The notes: generated by a model not told the origin, from the sequence alone. A stretch of DNA of 64,000 nucleotides from Actinomycetospora soli (GCF_021026295.1 NZ_JAJNDA010000005.1:186001-250000); one strand, 5' to 3'; counted from the stretch's first letter, positions 11,505-24,295 are shown. Made by a program: numbers and translations.

Positions 11505-11786
11505 TCAGAGGTACTTGTACACGTCGTCGAGCGTCAGACCACGACCGAGCATGATCACCTGCGTGCGGTAGAGCAGCTGGGAGATCTCCTCGGCGAGCTT
11601 GTCGTCGGTCTCGTGCTCGGCGGCGAGCCACACCTCGCCGGCCTCCTCCAGGACCTTCTTGCCCTGGGCGTGCACCCCGGCGTCGAGGGCGGCGACGGTG
11701 CCCGACCCCTCGGGACGGTCGCGCGCCTTGGTGCTGAGCTCCTCGAAGAGCCCGTCGAACGTCTTCACGTTCACCGATGCTTGCAT
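11505..11786 (-). CDS. hisE: Phosphoribosyl-ATP pyrophosphohydrolase
   Basis: 93 residues, all-alpha MazG-like fold: [18 protein letters not shown] and [15 protein letters not shown] hold the Mg-binding acidic residues. It hydrolyses PR-ATP to PR-AMP, the second histidine step. The separate HisE is normal for actinomycetes. Start at ATG 11786; a GTG five codons downstream is a possible alternative. It is co-directional with hisG, in the order hisE-hisG. Confidence 0.95.
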   Translation of the reverse strand: MQASVNVKTFDGLFEELSTKARDRPEGSGTVAALDAGVHAQGKKVLEEAGEVWLAAEHETDDKLAEEISQLLYRTQVIMLGRGLTLDDVYKYL

Positions 11787-11890
11787 CCTTCGGGTCCGCC
11801 GTGTGCATGGACGGGTGGTACTGCTCCGAACGGCCGAATCCGATCGGCGGACGCGCAGGCCGCCGACCTCGCTCGGAGGGCCCGGACCGG

Positions 11891-12554
11891 CTACCCCACG
11901 CTCGCCGAACGGAGCAGCCGCAGGTCGCTCAGCGTGAGCCCCTCCAACGAGTCCCGGAACGCCCGGCGCTCCCCCGCCGGCACCGGCGGACCCGCCGGGA
12001 CGACGAGCACCGTCGCGCCGGCGGCGGCCGCCGAGGCGGTCCCCGTCGGCGAGTCCTCCACCGCGACGCACGCCGCGGGATCGACCCCGAGCAGCTCGCA
12101 GGCGCGGCGGTAGGGCGCGGGGTCGGGCTTGGTGGCCGACACCTCGTCGCCGCACACGGTCACGTCGAACCACTCGCGGCCGATCTGGTCCAGCGCGACC
12201 TCGGTGAGCTCGCGGTAGGTGCTCGTCACCAGCGCGGTGGCGAGCCCCGCCGACCGCACCGTCTCCAGGGCCGCCTGCGCGCCGGGCCGCCACGGCAGAC
12301 CCTGCGCGAAGACCTCGTGCGTGCGGTCGAGGAGCCACCGACCGGCCTTCTCGACCGAGGCCTCGTCGTCGGGAAGACCGACCTCACGCAGCACCGTCGC
12401 CGAGGTGCGGCGCAGGCTCGAGCCGGTCAGCTCCTCGCGGGTCGCGACGGACAGCTCGCCGCCCAGGTGGGCGGCGAGCTCCGTCATCGTGATCGACCAC
12501 AGACCCTCGGAGTCGACCAGCGTGCCGTCCATGTCCCACAGGACGGCAGCCAGA

Positions 12555-12562
<8 letters not shown>
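11891..12562 (-). CDS. HAD-superfamily phosphatase (beta-phosphoglucomutase-like)
   Basis: 223 residues. Motif I is DMDGTL near residue 10 (Asp nucleophile), a helical cap follows, motif II is the Ser/Thr of VTSTY, motif III is KPDPAPY and motif IV is VEDSPTG. This is the class of sugar-phosphate phosphatases and beta-phosphoglucomutases; substrate not predictable. The ATG overlaps the last codons of metH by 8 bp, so translation is coupled to metH. Confidence 0.9.
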
Positions 12563-16103
<3,541 letters not shown>

Positions 16104-16109
16104 CACACG

Positions 16110-16115
16110 ATCGTA
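16110..16115 (-). promoter_or_regulatory. -10-like box for metH
   Basis: TACGAT on the minus strand, 6 nt before ATG 16103. A TTGACC lies at 16128-16133, but the 12-bp spacer is too short for a standard sigma-70 pair. Confidence 0.45.
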
Positions 16116-16164
16116 ACGTGACGTAGGGGTCAACCGTCTGCCCTGCGAGCCTCGTCACGACCCG

Positions 16165-16170
16165 TAAACT
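16165..16170 (+). promoter_or_regulatory. -10-like box for the PAC2 gene
   Basis: TAAACT, 6 nt before GTG 16177: a leaderless arrangement, divergent from the metH promoter. Confidence 0.5.
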
Positions 16171-16176
16171 GGCCCG

Positions 16177-17088
16177 GTGCCCGCCTCCGACGACGCCGGA
16201 ATCCCTGCTCGAGAGCTGAACGACCCGGTCATGCTGTGTGCGTTCGAGGGCTGGAACGACGCGGGAGACGCCGCCAGCACGGCCGTGGAGCACCTCGCGC
16301 TGAACTGGGATGCCACGGAACTGGGTGCGATCGACCCCGAGGACTACTACGATTTCCAGGTCTCGCGGCCGACCGTGCGTCTGGTCGACGGGATCAGCAG
16401 GGCGATCGACTGGCCGACCACCCGCTTCACGCTCTGCCGCCCGCCGGGATCCGACCGGGACCTCGTGCTGGTGCGCGGCATCGAGCCGAACATGCGCTGG
16501 CGGTCGTTCGTGGGCGAGATCGTGGCCAAGGCCGAGGAGCTCGGCGTCACCACGGTGATCACGCTCGGCGCGCTCCTGGCCGACACGCCCCACACCCGCC
16601 CGGTGCCGGTGACCGGCTCGTCGTTCGACAAGGAGTCGGCGGCGCGGTACGGCCTGTCGAGCTCGCGCTACCAGGGCCCGACCGGCATCACGGGCGTGCT
16701 CAACGACGCCTGCGTCCAGGCCGGCATCCCCGCCATCTCCTTCTGGGCCGCCGTCCCGCACTACGTGTCGCAGCCGCCCGCGCCCAAGGCCACGATCGCG
16801 CTGCTGCAGCGTGTCGAGGAGGTCCTCGACGTCGAGGTCCCGCTCGGCGCCCTGCCCGAGCAGGCCGAGAAGTGGGAGCGCACGGTCTCCGAGATGGCCG
16901 ACGAGGACGACGAGGTCCGCGAGTACGTCAAGGCCCTCGAGGAGGCCGGCGACGCCGAGTCCGACCTCCAGGAGGCGTCGGGCGACGAGATCGCGGCCGA
17001 CTTCGAGCGCTACCTGCGCCGACGCGACCCGGGTGGCCCGGGCGACGTCGCCGGCGGGTCGAACTTCGGCGGTCCCTGGGAGCGGTAG
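16177..17088 (+). CDS. PAC2-family protein (proteasome-assembly-chaperone-like)
   Basis: 303 residues matching the actinobacterial PAC2 family (Rv2125 in M. tuberculosis occupies the same place beside metH). The conserved N-terminus AFEGWNDAGDAAS and the central TLGALLADTPHTRPVPVTG are visible; the acidic C-terminal third ends in an RYLRRRDPGG tail. The fold resembles eukaryotic proteasome assembly chaperone 2, but a role in proteasome assembly in bacteria is not established. GTG start with a TAnnnT box 6 nt upstream. Confidence 0.9.
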   Translation: MPASDDAGIPARELNDPVMLCAFEGWNDAGDAASTAVEHLALNWDATELGAIDPEDYYDFQVSRPTVRLVDGISRAIDWPTTRFTLCRPPGSDRDLVLVRGIEPNMRWRSFVGEIVAKAEELGVTTVITLGALLADTPHTRPVPVTGSSFDKESAARYGLSSSRYQGPTGITGVLNDACVQAGIPAISFWAAVPHYVSQPPAPKATIALLQRVEEVLDVEVPLGALPEQAEKWERTVSEMADEDDEVREYVKALEEAGDAESDLQEASGDEIAADFERYLRRRDPGGPGDVAGGSNFGGPWER

Positions 17089-17158
17089 CCCCCTTTCCCG
17101 GTGGCCGGTGCACGTCCCGGTGCACGGTCGGGGCCGGCGGCGCGACGATGGGGCGTCA

Positions 17159-17195
17159 CTGGCGTCCGGTGCAAGCAGCGACGCATTGCTGTCAC
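17159..17195 (-). repeat. Palindromic repeat A, copy A3
   Basis: This ~37-bp copy shares GGCGTCCRGTGCAAGCAG and GACGCATTGCT with copies at 31506-31546 and 62637-62677. It lies in the gap between the converging PAC2 and eccB genes. The inner palindrome is partly degraded. Confidence 0.7.
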
Positions 17196-17217
17196 GGGAG
17201 CGGGAGAGGGCGGGCCC

Positions 17218-18669
17218 TCAGCGGAAGGTGCGCGCCGCCTCGAGCGACAGCACCGGCCCGCGCGGGAGCAGCCCGACCACGCTGCGCGGCGCGGGTCGTG
17301 GGTCACCCAGCCCGAGGGCGGCGGCCGCGCCCCGGCCGGCGACCGGGAAGACGCGGCCGACCTGGTCGACGACCACACCGCGGTCGGGGTCGGCGGGCTC
17401 CCCCGGCGCCACGGGGACGACGTAGGCCCCGGCACCGGCCACGCGTACCGCGCCGACCGGACCTGGCGTCGCGGGGTCGCCGACCGGCGTCGGCGGGACC
17501 GGTGAGGGCAGGGTGCCGGCGACGGAGACCGTGGTCGCGCCGCTCGCGGTCGGCGCCGCGCAGGCGACCGGCGCGTCCTCCACCGACAGCACGCCGGGGA
17601 AGGCGCGCGGGTAGGCGGTGAGGTCCACGCCGACGGCGCGCGGCAGGCCGTCCACCACGGCCGCGGGCACCTCGGCCACCCGGGGGTCGGCGCCCGGCGA
17701 GGCGAAGCGCACCAGTTCGGCGACGACGTCGGGCACCTCCTGCACACCCCGGTCGAGGACCACGACGAACCGGGGCGGGGTGCCGGCCACCCGGGCCACG
17801 GCGCCGACCGGCAGCCCCAGCGTGCGCGTCGCGACATCCGTCGGCGCGACTCCCGCGCCCGCGATGCGCGGCGGGACGAGCGGTGCGGCCTCGGGCAGCG
17901 CGCCGAGCAGGGCGCTGCCCGCGGGGCGGGCCGGGACCCCGGCGACGTCGAGGGCGCGGACCACGGCCCCTTCCGCCGGGTCGATCGCAGCCCGCCGTCC
18001 GTCGGTGACCAGCCAGGTCCGGCCGTCGTCCCCTCGCAGGAGCAGGGACTCCCCCGTCGCCAGCGGGCGTCCGAGCGCCGCCTCGCCGGCCAGCACGATC
18101 GCCCGCACACCCGGCCCGGCGGGCACGTCGCAGACCGCCCAGACGTCGGGCGTCGGCGCGGCGGCCGTGTCGGGCAGCACGGACGGCGCGCCCGCGAGCC
18201 CCACCGGCACCGTGCGCTCCACCCCGACGAGGGCGTCGTCGCGGACGGGTGTCGGGTCCGCGGGTGCCAGGCCGGCCGCCGGGTCGGCGCGGCGGCGATC
18301 CACGCCCGCGGCCAGCAGCCGGGCCGAGGAGAGGTCGGTGGTGGGCACGAGCCAGGGCGGGCGCGGCGACGGGGAGGACGACGGCGACGTCGGCTCGCGG
18401 GCCACGACGTACAGCGCGCCACTGGGGACGCCCCGCACGATCGTCGCCGCCCGCCAGTCGGCGTCGCCCCGCACCAGCCCGACGACGGCGGCCGCGGCCA
18501 GTCCCAGGACCGCCAGTACGACCCCGGCCACCACCGCCCGACGACGGCTCTGCTCCGGATCGCGCTCGGCGTGCGGGTCCCGCTCGACGAGGGCCTGGTC
18601 CAGCCGCCGCACCGCGCCCCGCCGGGCACGGGCCTGGGCTCCGGTCGCCGGCGGAGCGGGGCGGGACAT
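17218..18669 (-). CDS. eccB: Type VII secretion protein EccB
   Basis: 483 residues: a short basic cytoplasmic N-terminus, one membrane helix at ~47-67 ([21 protein letters not shown]), and a large extracytoplasmic repeat domain, as in EccB core components of ESX complexes (usual length ~480-510). ATG 18669 starts the conserved RRLDQALVERDP segment. Other ESX genes (eccC, eccD, mycP, esx) are absent nearby, so this is a stand-alone copy; the rest may lie elsewhere. It lies 13 bp downstream of the DUF2237 gene. Confidence 0.85.
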   Translation of the reverse strand: MSRPAPPATGAQARARRGAVRRLDQALVERDPHAERDPEQSRRRAVVAGVVLAVLGLAAAAVVGLVRGDADWRAATIVRGVPSGALYVVAREPTSPSSSPSPRPPWLVPTTDLSSARLLAAGVDRRRADPAAGLAPADPTPVRDDALVGVERTVPVGLAGAPSVLPDTAAAPTPDVWAVCDVPAGPGVRAIVLAGEAALGRPLATGESLLLRGDDGRTWLVTDGRRAAIDPAEGAVVRALDVAGVPARPAGSALLGALPEAAPLVPPRIAGAGVAPTDVATRTLGLPVGAVARVAGTPPRFVVVLDRGVQEVPDVVAELVRFASPGADPRVAEVPAAVVDGLPRAVGVDLTAYPRAFPGVLSVEDAPVACAAPTASGATTVSVAGTLPSPVPPTPVGDPATPGPVGAVRVAGAGAYVVPVAPGEPADPDRGVVVDQVGRVFPVAGRGAAAALGLGDPRPAPRSVVGLLPRGPVLSLEAARTFR

Positions 18670-18682
18670 CGGCCGGGAGGTG

Positions 18683-19039
18683 CTACTCGGCGACCGCGTG
18701 GGCGCGCAGGTCGTCGAGGTCGATCCACTCCAGGCTGCGGGCATGCGTGGCCTCGAGGACCACCGGCGGGGCGACCCCGCCGTCGAGGGCCTCCTTCCAC
18801 CGGCTCGCGCACAGGCACCACCGGTCGCCCGGGGACAACCCCGGGAACCCGGCGTCGGCACGCGTCAGGTCGTTGCCGCGCGCCGCCGAGAACTCGAGGA
18901 ACTCCGCGGTCACCCGGGCGCACACGGTGTGCACGCCGGCGTCGTCGGGACCGGTCTCGCAGCAACCGTCCCGGTAGAAGCCGGTGACGGGGTCGTGGCT
19001 GCAGTCGGCAAGCTCGCCGCCGAGCACGTTGCGGGCCAT
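18683..19039 (-). CDS. DUF2237 family protein
   Basis: 118 residues, full length for DUF2237. Conserved features: NVLGGELADCSHDPVTGFYRDG, CCETGPDDAGVHTVC, FSAARGNDLT, GLSPGDRWCLCASRW and an APPVVLEATH segment. The conserved Cys-rich stretches suggest metal or redox chemistry, but the function is unknown. GGAGG-type site before ATG 19039. It sits between mshC and eccB on one strand. Confidence 0.9.
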   Translation of the reverse strand: MARNVLGGELADCSHDPVTGFYRDGCCETGPDDAGVHTVCARVTAEFLEFSAARGNDLTRADAGFPGLSPGDRWCLCASRWKEALDGGVAPPVVLEATHARSLEWIDLDDLRAHAVAE

Positions 19040-19062
19040 GGTGTCCTCCTCGCTGGACGGGT

Positions 19063-20313
19063 TCAGCGCAGGGTGATGCCCAGCAGCGCGTCGATCGCAC
19101 CCGCCGCGCGCGACCCGCCGTCGGGAACGGTCCCGGACCCGGACCGCCGGAGCGCCTCGTCGACCCAGGCGTCGACCGCGACGAGCGCGCCCGGGCTGTC
19201 GAGGTCGTCGGCGAGGTGACCGCGGACCCGCTCGATCACGTCGGTGGGGTCGGGTGCCGCGTCGAGCGAGACGGCCTCGCGCCAGCGGTGCAGCCGGGCC
19301 TGGCCCCCCGTCAGCAGCTCGGCGGTCCAGGAGCGGTCGGTGCGCCAGTGGCCGGAGAGCAGCGCGAGGCGCACGGCCATCGGGTCGACGCGGTCGGCGC
19401 GCAGGCGGGAGACGAAGACGAGGTTGCCCTTCGACTTCGACATCTTCTCGCCGTCGAGCCCGATCATCCCGGCGTGGCAGTAGTGCCGGGCCATCGGGTG
19501 GATGCCGGTGAGGGCCTCGCCGTGGGCGGAGCCGAACTCGTGGTGCGGGAAGGCGAGGTCGGAGCCGCCGCCCTGCACGTCGAAGGCGTCGCCGAGCCGG
19601 TTCATGGCGATGGCGGTGCACTCGACGTGCCAGCCGGGGCGGCCGTCGCCGAGGTCGGAGGACCAGGACGGCTCGCCCTCGCGCGCGGTGCGCCACAGCA
19701 GGGCGTCGAGCGGGTGCCGCTTGCCGCGCCGGTCCGGGTCGCCGCCGCGCTCGGGGAAGATGCGCTCCATCTCCGCGGTGGAGTAGCGCGAGACGTAGCC
19801 GAAGTCGGCCGTCGCGGTGTGGTCGAAGTAGACGTCGGGGTGCTCGGGGTCGTCCGCACGGTATGCGGCGCCCGAGGCGAGCAGCTTCCCGACGAGCTCG
19901 GTGATCTCGTCCATCGCCTCGACCGCGCCGATGTAGTCGCGCGGCGGCAGCACGCGCAGCGACTCCATGTCCTCGCGGAAGAGCGCGGTCTCGCGCATGC
20001 CGAGCACGACCCAGTCGTCGGAGTCCCGCTCCGCCCGCTCGAGCAGCGGGTCGTCGATGTCGGTGACGTTCTGGACGTAGTGCACGTCGTGCCCGGCGTC
20101 GCGCCAGCAGCGGTTGACCAGGTCGAAGGCCAGGTAGGTGGCGGCGTGGCCGAGGTGCGTCGCGTCGTAGGGGGTGATGCCGCAGACGTACATCCGGGCG
20201 CCGGACGCGCCGGGCGCCGTCGGGCGGATCTCGCCGGTCGAGGTGTCGAACAGCCGCAGCGGGGGCGGGGTGCCGGGCACCTGGGGGACGTCGACTCCAG
20301 ACCACGAACGCAT
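19063..20313 (-). CDS. mshC: Cysteine:GlcN-Ins ligase (mycothiol synthesis)
   Basis: 416 residues, homologous to class I cysteinyl-tRNA synthetase without the anticodon domain. The HIGH-like motif reads HLGHA, the zinc site includes Cys in [10 protein letters not shown] plus WHVEC and PHHE, and the second signature is KMSKSKGN. It joins cysteine to GlcN-inositol, step 3 of mycothiol synthesis, which marks the genome as actinobacterial. ATG 20313 has TAAGGT 7 nt upstream. First gene of the run mshC-DUF2237-eccB. Confidence 0.95.
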   Translation of the reverse strand: MRSWSGVDVPQVPGTPPPLRLFDTSTGEIRPTAPGASGARMYVCGITPYDATHLGHAATYLAFDLVNRCWRDAGHDVHYVQNVTDIDDPLLERAERDSDDWVVLGMRETALFREDMESLRVLPPRDYIGAVEAMDEITELVGKLLASGAAYRADDPEHPDVYFDHTATADFGYVSRYSTAEMERIFPERGGDPDRRGKRHPLDALLWRTAREGEPSWSSDLGDGRPGWHVECTAIAMNRLGDAFDVQGGGSDLAFPHHEFGSAHGEALTGIHPMARHYCHAGMIGLDGEKMSKSKGNLVFVSRLRADRVDPMAVRLALLSGHWRTDRSWTAELLTGGQARLHRWREAVSLDAAPDPTDVIERVRGHLADDLDSPGALVAVDAWVDEALRRSGSGTVPDGGSRAAGAIDALLGITLR

Positions 20314-20320
20314 GCCGCCG

Positions 20321-20326
20321 ACCTTA
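20321..20326 (-). promoter_or_regulatory. -10-like box for leaderless mshC mRNA
   Basis: TAAGGT on the minus strand, 7 nt upstream of ATG 20313. Confidence 0.5.
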
Positions 20327-20384
20327 TGCCCACCCGTGCGCCCACCGGTGGCGAACATGACCACTCGCATGACCACCGGGGGGT

Positions 20385-20460
20385 CCCGGCCGGGTCCCGT
20401 GCGGGTCCGTCGCGGGCGAGCACGACGGGCCCCTCCTGACGGAACCGGGACCCGGCCGGG
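20385..20460. repeat. 15-bp inverted repeat upstream of mshC
   Basis: CCCGGCCGGGTCCCG at 20385-20399 is matched perfectly by its reverse complement at 20446-20460, with a 46-nt loop. It lies in the 296-bp gap between mshC and the vWA gene, which holds no gene I can support. Confidence 0.55.
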
Positions 20461-20502
20461 GATGGCGGGAGTCGCGGGGGGGTTCGACTCCTGCCATCTC
20501 CC
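20458..20502. terminator. Strong hairpin downstream of the vWA gene
   Basis: 20458-20474 pairs with 20485-20502 over about 17 bp (one bulged base, one G-T pair) around a 10-nt loop. It lies ~107 bp after the vWA stop on the minus strand, so it may end the MoxR-vWA transcript. No T-run follows. Confidence 0.5.
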
Positions 20503-20609
20503 AGAGTAACCGACGGGCTAGACCCGTTCGGGTACAAGGATCACGTCAAACGGTTACCTCAGGCACATCCGTGACGTTGAGCCACCGGATGATCCTTTGT
20601 CTCCGCCCG

Positions 20610-22595
20610 TCAGCGGCGGCGACTATGGAGGTAGTCACTGACGACCGCGGCCCCGAGCCCGTCGAGATCCGGCGCCACCACCCGGCCGCCGCTGCGGCGG
20701 GCCACCAGGTCGACGAACGCCTCCAGGCGCGGGTCCTCCCCGAGCATGAAGACCGTGAGCGCCGCCTTGAGCCGGGCGATCGCGTCCACCTCGTTCAGCG
20801 TCGCCCGCAACGTCTCCGGGGTCGGCGGGTAGTCGAAGACGGCGTGCCCGTCCGGCTCGAGGTGCGCGGTCGGCTCACCGTCGGTGACCACCAGCACCAC
20901 GGGGGCGGCGTCGGAGTGCCGCCGCAGGTGCCGACCCGCGAGCAGCAGCGCGTGGTGCAGGTTGGTGCCCTGCTCCCACACCCCCTCCAGCCCCGTGAGC
21001 TGTGCGAGGTCGACGGCCTGGGCGTGCCGACCGAAGGTGATGATCTGGAGGGCGTCCCCGCGGAAGCGCGTCGAGACCAGGTGGTGCAGCGCGAGGGCGG
21101 TGCGCTTCATCGGCACCCACCGGCCGTCGGCCACCATCGACCACGACGTGTCCACGCACAGCGCGACCGCCGCCCGCGTGCGCTGCTCGGTCTCGACGAT
21201 CTCCACGTCGGTCACGTCCAGCGCCCGGTCGTCGCCACCCGCCTTGCGCAGCTCCGCGTTGAGCAGCGTGCGCGAGGTGTCCCAGCGCTCGGTGTCGCCG
21301 AAGGCCCACGGGCGGGTCGCCCCGCTCGCCTCCCCCGCCGCCCCGGAGCGCTGCGTCTCCCGCTCCCCCCGGCGGGTCGAGAGCGACCCGACGACGTCGC
21401 GCAGCGCGGACTGCCCGAGCTGCCGCAGCGCCTTCGGCGACAGGGTCAGGGACCCGTCGGGACCCCGCTCGAAGACGCCCTGGCGCTCCAGCTCGCGTTC
21501 GAGTTCGGCGAGACGCTGGGCGTCGACCCGGGCCTGCCGGCCGAGCGACGCCTCGAGGGCCTCGAGGTCGATGTCCTCCATGCGCGCGCCCGGGTAGCTC
21601 TGCGAGAGCTGCTCGGACAGCGAGTCGAGCTGTGCGAGCTGCTCCATCGCCCGCGTCGCCTCGCCCATGCCCATCGGGTTGTCGCCCCGGAACCGGCCCT
21701 GGCCGTCCCAGTCCTCGCCCGGCCGCATCGCCTGCAGCTGCGAGTCCAGCCGGGAGAGCTGCTCGGCGAGCCGCGGGTCGCCGAAGGCGGACTGCATGAG
21801 CCCCTCGAGCTCGGCCCGTTGCTCGGCCGACAGGGAGTTCATCATCCGCTGGGCGGCCGCCGAGCGCTGCGCCAGGATGTCGATCAGTTCCTCGACGTTC
21901 CTCGGGTTCTCCGGGAAGTACTGCCCGTGCTTGCCCATGAACTCGGAGAACTGCTCGGCGGTGTCCTCGCCCCGACCGTGCGACTCCAGCAGGTCGTTGA
22001 GGTCGGAGAGCATCTCGCGCACCCCCTCGACGTCCTCGGGGGTCGCGTTCTGCATCGCCTCCTTCATGCCCTGGAAGCGCTGGTCGAGGGCCTCGCGGCC
22101 CATGAGGTCCTGGATCTGCTGGTAGGCCTGGCGCGCCTCGGCGTTGCGCCAGTCGTAGTTCTGCAGCTCGTTGACCGCGCCCGCGGTGGAGTCCGGGAGC
22201 GCGTCGAGCGACATCTCCCGGAACCGGGCGTCGTCGGAGTCCTCGGCCTGCAGCGAGTTCCGCTCGGCCTCCAGCGCCCGGTCGAGCAGCTCGCGGATCT
22301 CCTGCAACGTGCCGTCGATCCGGTTCTCGCGCTGCAGGCGGCGGCGCTGCTCGTGGAGCCGGCGCTGCAGGTCGTCGAGACCCTGCTGGTCGCGCAGGCC
22401 GCGCCGCATGAGCTCGCGCATCGCCTGGCGCGGGCTCGTGCCCTCCATGACGTCGCGCCCCAGCTGGTCCATCGCCTCGCGGATGTCGAACGGCGGCGCG
22501 AGGGGGTCGGGGCCGTCGTAGAAGCGGCCGTAGGAGTAGCGGCCGGGTCGCGGCCGGGGGCCGGACCCGCCGTCGTCGGGAAGCTCAGCCGCCAT
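20610..22595 (-). CDS. VWA-domain protein, partner of the MoxR-type ATPase
   Basis: 661 residues. A long, charged, mostly helical N-terminal region (~30-430, many Glu/Gln/Arg-rich helices) precedes a C-terminal von Willebrand A domain with MIDAS D482-TSWS. This is the usual second half of a MoxR/CoxE-type chaperone pair (mycobacterial Rv0958/Rv0959 arrangement) thought to remodel or insert metal into client proteins; the client is unknown. The start overlaps the ATPase stop by 11 bp, so the two are coupled. Confidence 0.85.
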   Translation of the reverse strand: MAAELPDDGGSGPRPRPGRYSYGRFYDGPDPLAPPFDIREAMDQLGRDVMEGTSPRQAMRELMRRGLRDQQGLDDLQRRLHEQRRRLQRENRIDGTLQEIRELLDRALEAERNSLQAEDSDDARFREMSLDALPDSTAGAVNELQNYDWRNAEARQAYQQIQDLMGREALDQRFQGMKEAMQNATPEDVEGVREMLSDLNDLLESHGRGEDTAEQFSEFMGKHGQYFPENPRNVEELIDILAQRSAAAQRMMNSLSAEQRAELEGLMQSAFGDPRLAEQLSRLDSQLQAMRPGEDWDGQGRFRGDNPMGMGEATRAMEQLAQLDSLSEQLSQSYPGARMEDIDLEALEASLGRQARVDAQRLAELERELERQGVFERGPDGSLTLSPKALRQLGQSALRDVVGSLSTRRGERETQRSGAAGEASGATRPWAFGDTERWDTSRTLLNAELRKAGGDDRALDVTDVEIVETEQRTRAAVALCVDTSWSMVADGRWVPMKRTALALHHLVSTRFRGDALQIITFGRHAQAVDLAQLTGLEGVWEQGTNLHHALLLAGRHLRRHSDAAPVVLVVTDGEPTAHLEPDGHAVFDYPPTPETLRATLNEVDAIARLKAALTVFMLGEDPRLEAFVDLVARRSGGRVVAPDLDGLGAAVVSDYLHSRRR

Positions 22596-24039
22596 AAGTG
22601 ACCGTGTCCTCGTCGGAGTCGCTGTCCTTCGCGAGCTTGCGCGTGAGGTAGAGGTGCTCGAGGGCCAGCTCGACGGCGGACGCGAGCGGCCCGGGTGCCT
22701 CGGTGTCGCCCGCGCCGAGCCGGTCGGCGACGGTGCGGACGACGGGGATCGACGGCAGGGCCGCGACGACCTCGCGGGCCGGGACCCGCTCCCCCGTCAC
22801 CACCCGGCGTCCCTCGGCGACGGCGTCGGCCAACGGGCCGAGGTCGACGCCGGAGAGCCGCTTGCGGGCGGTCTCGGCGATGGCGCGGCGCAGCAGGTGC
22901 GTCAGGAGCTCCTCCTCGCGGCCCTCCTCGCCGGACTCGAACTCGAGCTTGCCGCGCAGCACCGGCGGCACCGCCTCGAGGTCGACGGGACGGGCGACCG
23001 GGGCGTCCTCCCCGGTCACCGCGGCGCGACGCAGCGCGGCCGCGGCCACCGTCTCGGCGGCGGCCACGGAGAACCGGGCCGACACGCCGGAGCGCTGGTC
23101 GATGGCGCTGGCCCCGCGCAGGTTGCGGGTGAAGCGGGCGATGACCTCGAGCAGGTGGTCGGGCACCTCGGCGACGACCTCGGCCTCCTGCTGGATGAGC
23201 GCGACCTCGCCGGCCACCTCCAGCGGGTAGTGCGTGCGCACCTCGGCGCCGAAGCGGTCCTTCAGCGGGGTGATGATCCGCCCACGGTTGGTGTAGTCCT
23301 CCGGGTTCGCGCTCGCGACGAGGAGGATGTCGAGCGGCAGGCGCAGCGTGTAGCCGCGGACCTGGATGTCGCGCTCCTCCATGACGTTGAGCAGCGCGAC
23401 CTGGATGCGCTCGGCGAGGTCGGGCAGCTCGTTGACGGTGACGATCCCGCGGTGCGCGCGCGGCACGAGGCCGTAGTGGATCGTCTCCGGGTCGCCGAGG
23501 CTGCGCCCCTCCGCGACCTTGACCGGGTCGACGTCGCCGATGAGGTCGGCCACGGAGGTGTCGGGGGTGGCGAGCTTCTCGGCGTAGCGCTCGGAGCGGT
23601 GGCGCCAGCCGATGGCCAGCGCGTCCCCCTCGAGCGTCGCGCGCCGGATGCTGGCCGGGATGATGGGCTGCTCCGGGTGCTCGCCGATCTCGGAGCCGGC
23701 GATGACGGGGGTCCACTCGTCGAGCAGCGCGACGAGGCTGCGCAGCAGGCGGGTCTTGCCCTGCCCGCGCTCGCCGAGCAGCACGACGTCGTGCCCGGCG
23801 AGGATCGCGCGCTCGAACTGCGGCAGCACGGTGCGCTCGAACCCGACGATGCCGGGCCAGGGGTTCCCGCCGGCCCGCAACGTGGTCAGCAGGTTGTCGC
23901 GCAGCTCGTCACGGACGCTGCGCGGGGTCTTCGCGGGGTGGTCGCTCGCGCGGAGCTCACCCAGGGTCGTGGGGAGGCCCTCGGGGGCCGTCGGGGTGGT
24001 ACCGGGAGCGGTGGCCTGGTTCGGGCGCGGGGTGCTCAC
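22585..24039 (-). CDS. MoxR/ChlI-like AAA+ ATPase
   Basis: 484 residues. Walker A is GERGQGKT, with ChlI-like helices following (LNVMEERDIQVRGY, then SANPEDYTNRGRI with sensor 1 Asn). It resembles magnesium-chelatase subunit I and MoxR ATPases, acting with the downstream vWA protein. GTG 24039 is preferred over GTG 24048 because TAGCGT ends 7 nt upstream of it. It begins the two-gene operon. Confidence 0.85.
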   Translation of the reverse strand: MSTPRPNQATAPGTTPTAPEGLPTTLGELRASDHPAKTPRSVRDELRDNLLTTLRAGGNPWPGIVGFERTVLPQFERAILAGHDVVLLGERGQGKTRLLRSLVALLDEWTPVIAGSEIGEHPEQPIIPASIRRATLEGDALAIGWRHRSERYAEKLATPDTSVADLIGDVDPVKVAEGRSLGDPETIHYGLVPRAHRGIVTVNELPDLAERIQVALLNVMEERDIQVRGYTLRLPLDILLVASANPEDYTNRGRIITPLKDRFGAEVRTHYPLEVAGEVALIQQEAEVVAEVPDHLLEVIARFTRNLRGASAIDQRSGVSARFSVAAAETVAAAALRRAAVTGEDAPVARPVDLEAVPPVLRGKLEFESGEEGREEELLTHLLRRAIAETARKRLSGVDLGPLADAVAEGRRVVTGERVPAREVVAALPSIPVVRTVADRLGAGDTEAPGPLASAVELALEHLYLTRKLAKDSDSDEDTVTYGG

Positions 24040-24046
24040 CTCCGCC

Positions 24047-24052
24047 ACGCTA
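24047..24052 (-). promoter_or_regulatory. -10-like box for the MoxR gene
   Basis: TAGCGT on the minus strand, 7 nt before GTG 24039; it overlaps the alternative GTG at 24048, which argues against that start. Confidence 0.45.
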
Positions 24053-24103
24053 CGACGGCATCCGTTCCTCTGCCTGGCTCAGCGGGTCCCACCCTCGTCG
24101 GCC

Positions 24104-24118
24104 TTCCCGACGACGGGT
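24104..24118. repeat. Short recurrent motif TTCCCGACGACGGGT
   Basis: One of about eight exact 14-mers TCCCGACGACGGGT (either strand), the others near 31554, 35010, 38421, 44431, 51344, 53467 and 63746, plus CGG-variants near 19113, 43547, 59989 and 60866. CCCG/CGGG arms make it a small hairpin. Here it lies ~50 bp upstream of the MoxR promoter. Confidence 0.6.
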
Positions 24119-24213
24119 CCGCGCGCCTCGCGCCCGCAGGCCGGCGCGGGGCCGGTCCGCTTCTCGGGCTTGCCGGGCGTCGCTCACACATCGAGCGAGC
24201 GGGGACCGGCGGA

Positions 24214-24295
24214 CCATGATCACGTCGGGGGGACGGTGGTGGCGGTCGTGGAGATCGACATCAGCCACGACGGTCCCCTCGATGTGATCTTGTGG
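24214..24295. repeat. Hairpin repeat E, copy E1
   Basis: 82 bp, direct repeat of 24681-24760 (about 80% identical). Arms starting CCATGATCACGTCGG pair with the far end, and an inner GTGGCGG/CAGCCAC pair adds a second stem; several arm mismatches show it is the more decayed copy. The gap 24040-24447 otherwise holds no recognisable gene. Confidence 0.8.

Noticed and set aside
16104-16176. Cobalamin riboswitch upstream of metH
   Set aside because: The gap to the divergent gene is 73 bp, too short, and a leaderless -10 box sits at the start.
20475-20503. T-arm-like GGTTCGACTCC suggesting a tRNA end
   Set aside because: No acceptor, D-arm or anticodon arm upstream; the bases belong to a simple hairpin.
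24050-24268. Minus ORFs repeating a M-ADVDL-x-D-x-H-x-RPPDVIM pattern
   Set aside because: They are translations of hairpin repeat E, not protein repeats.
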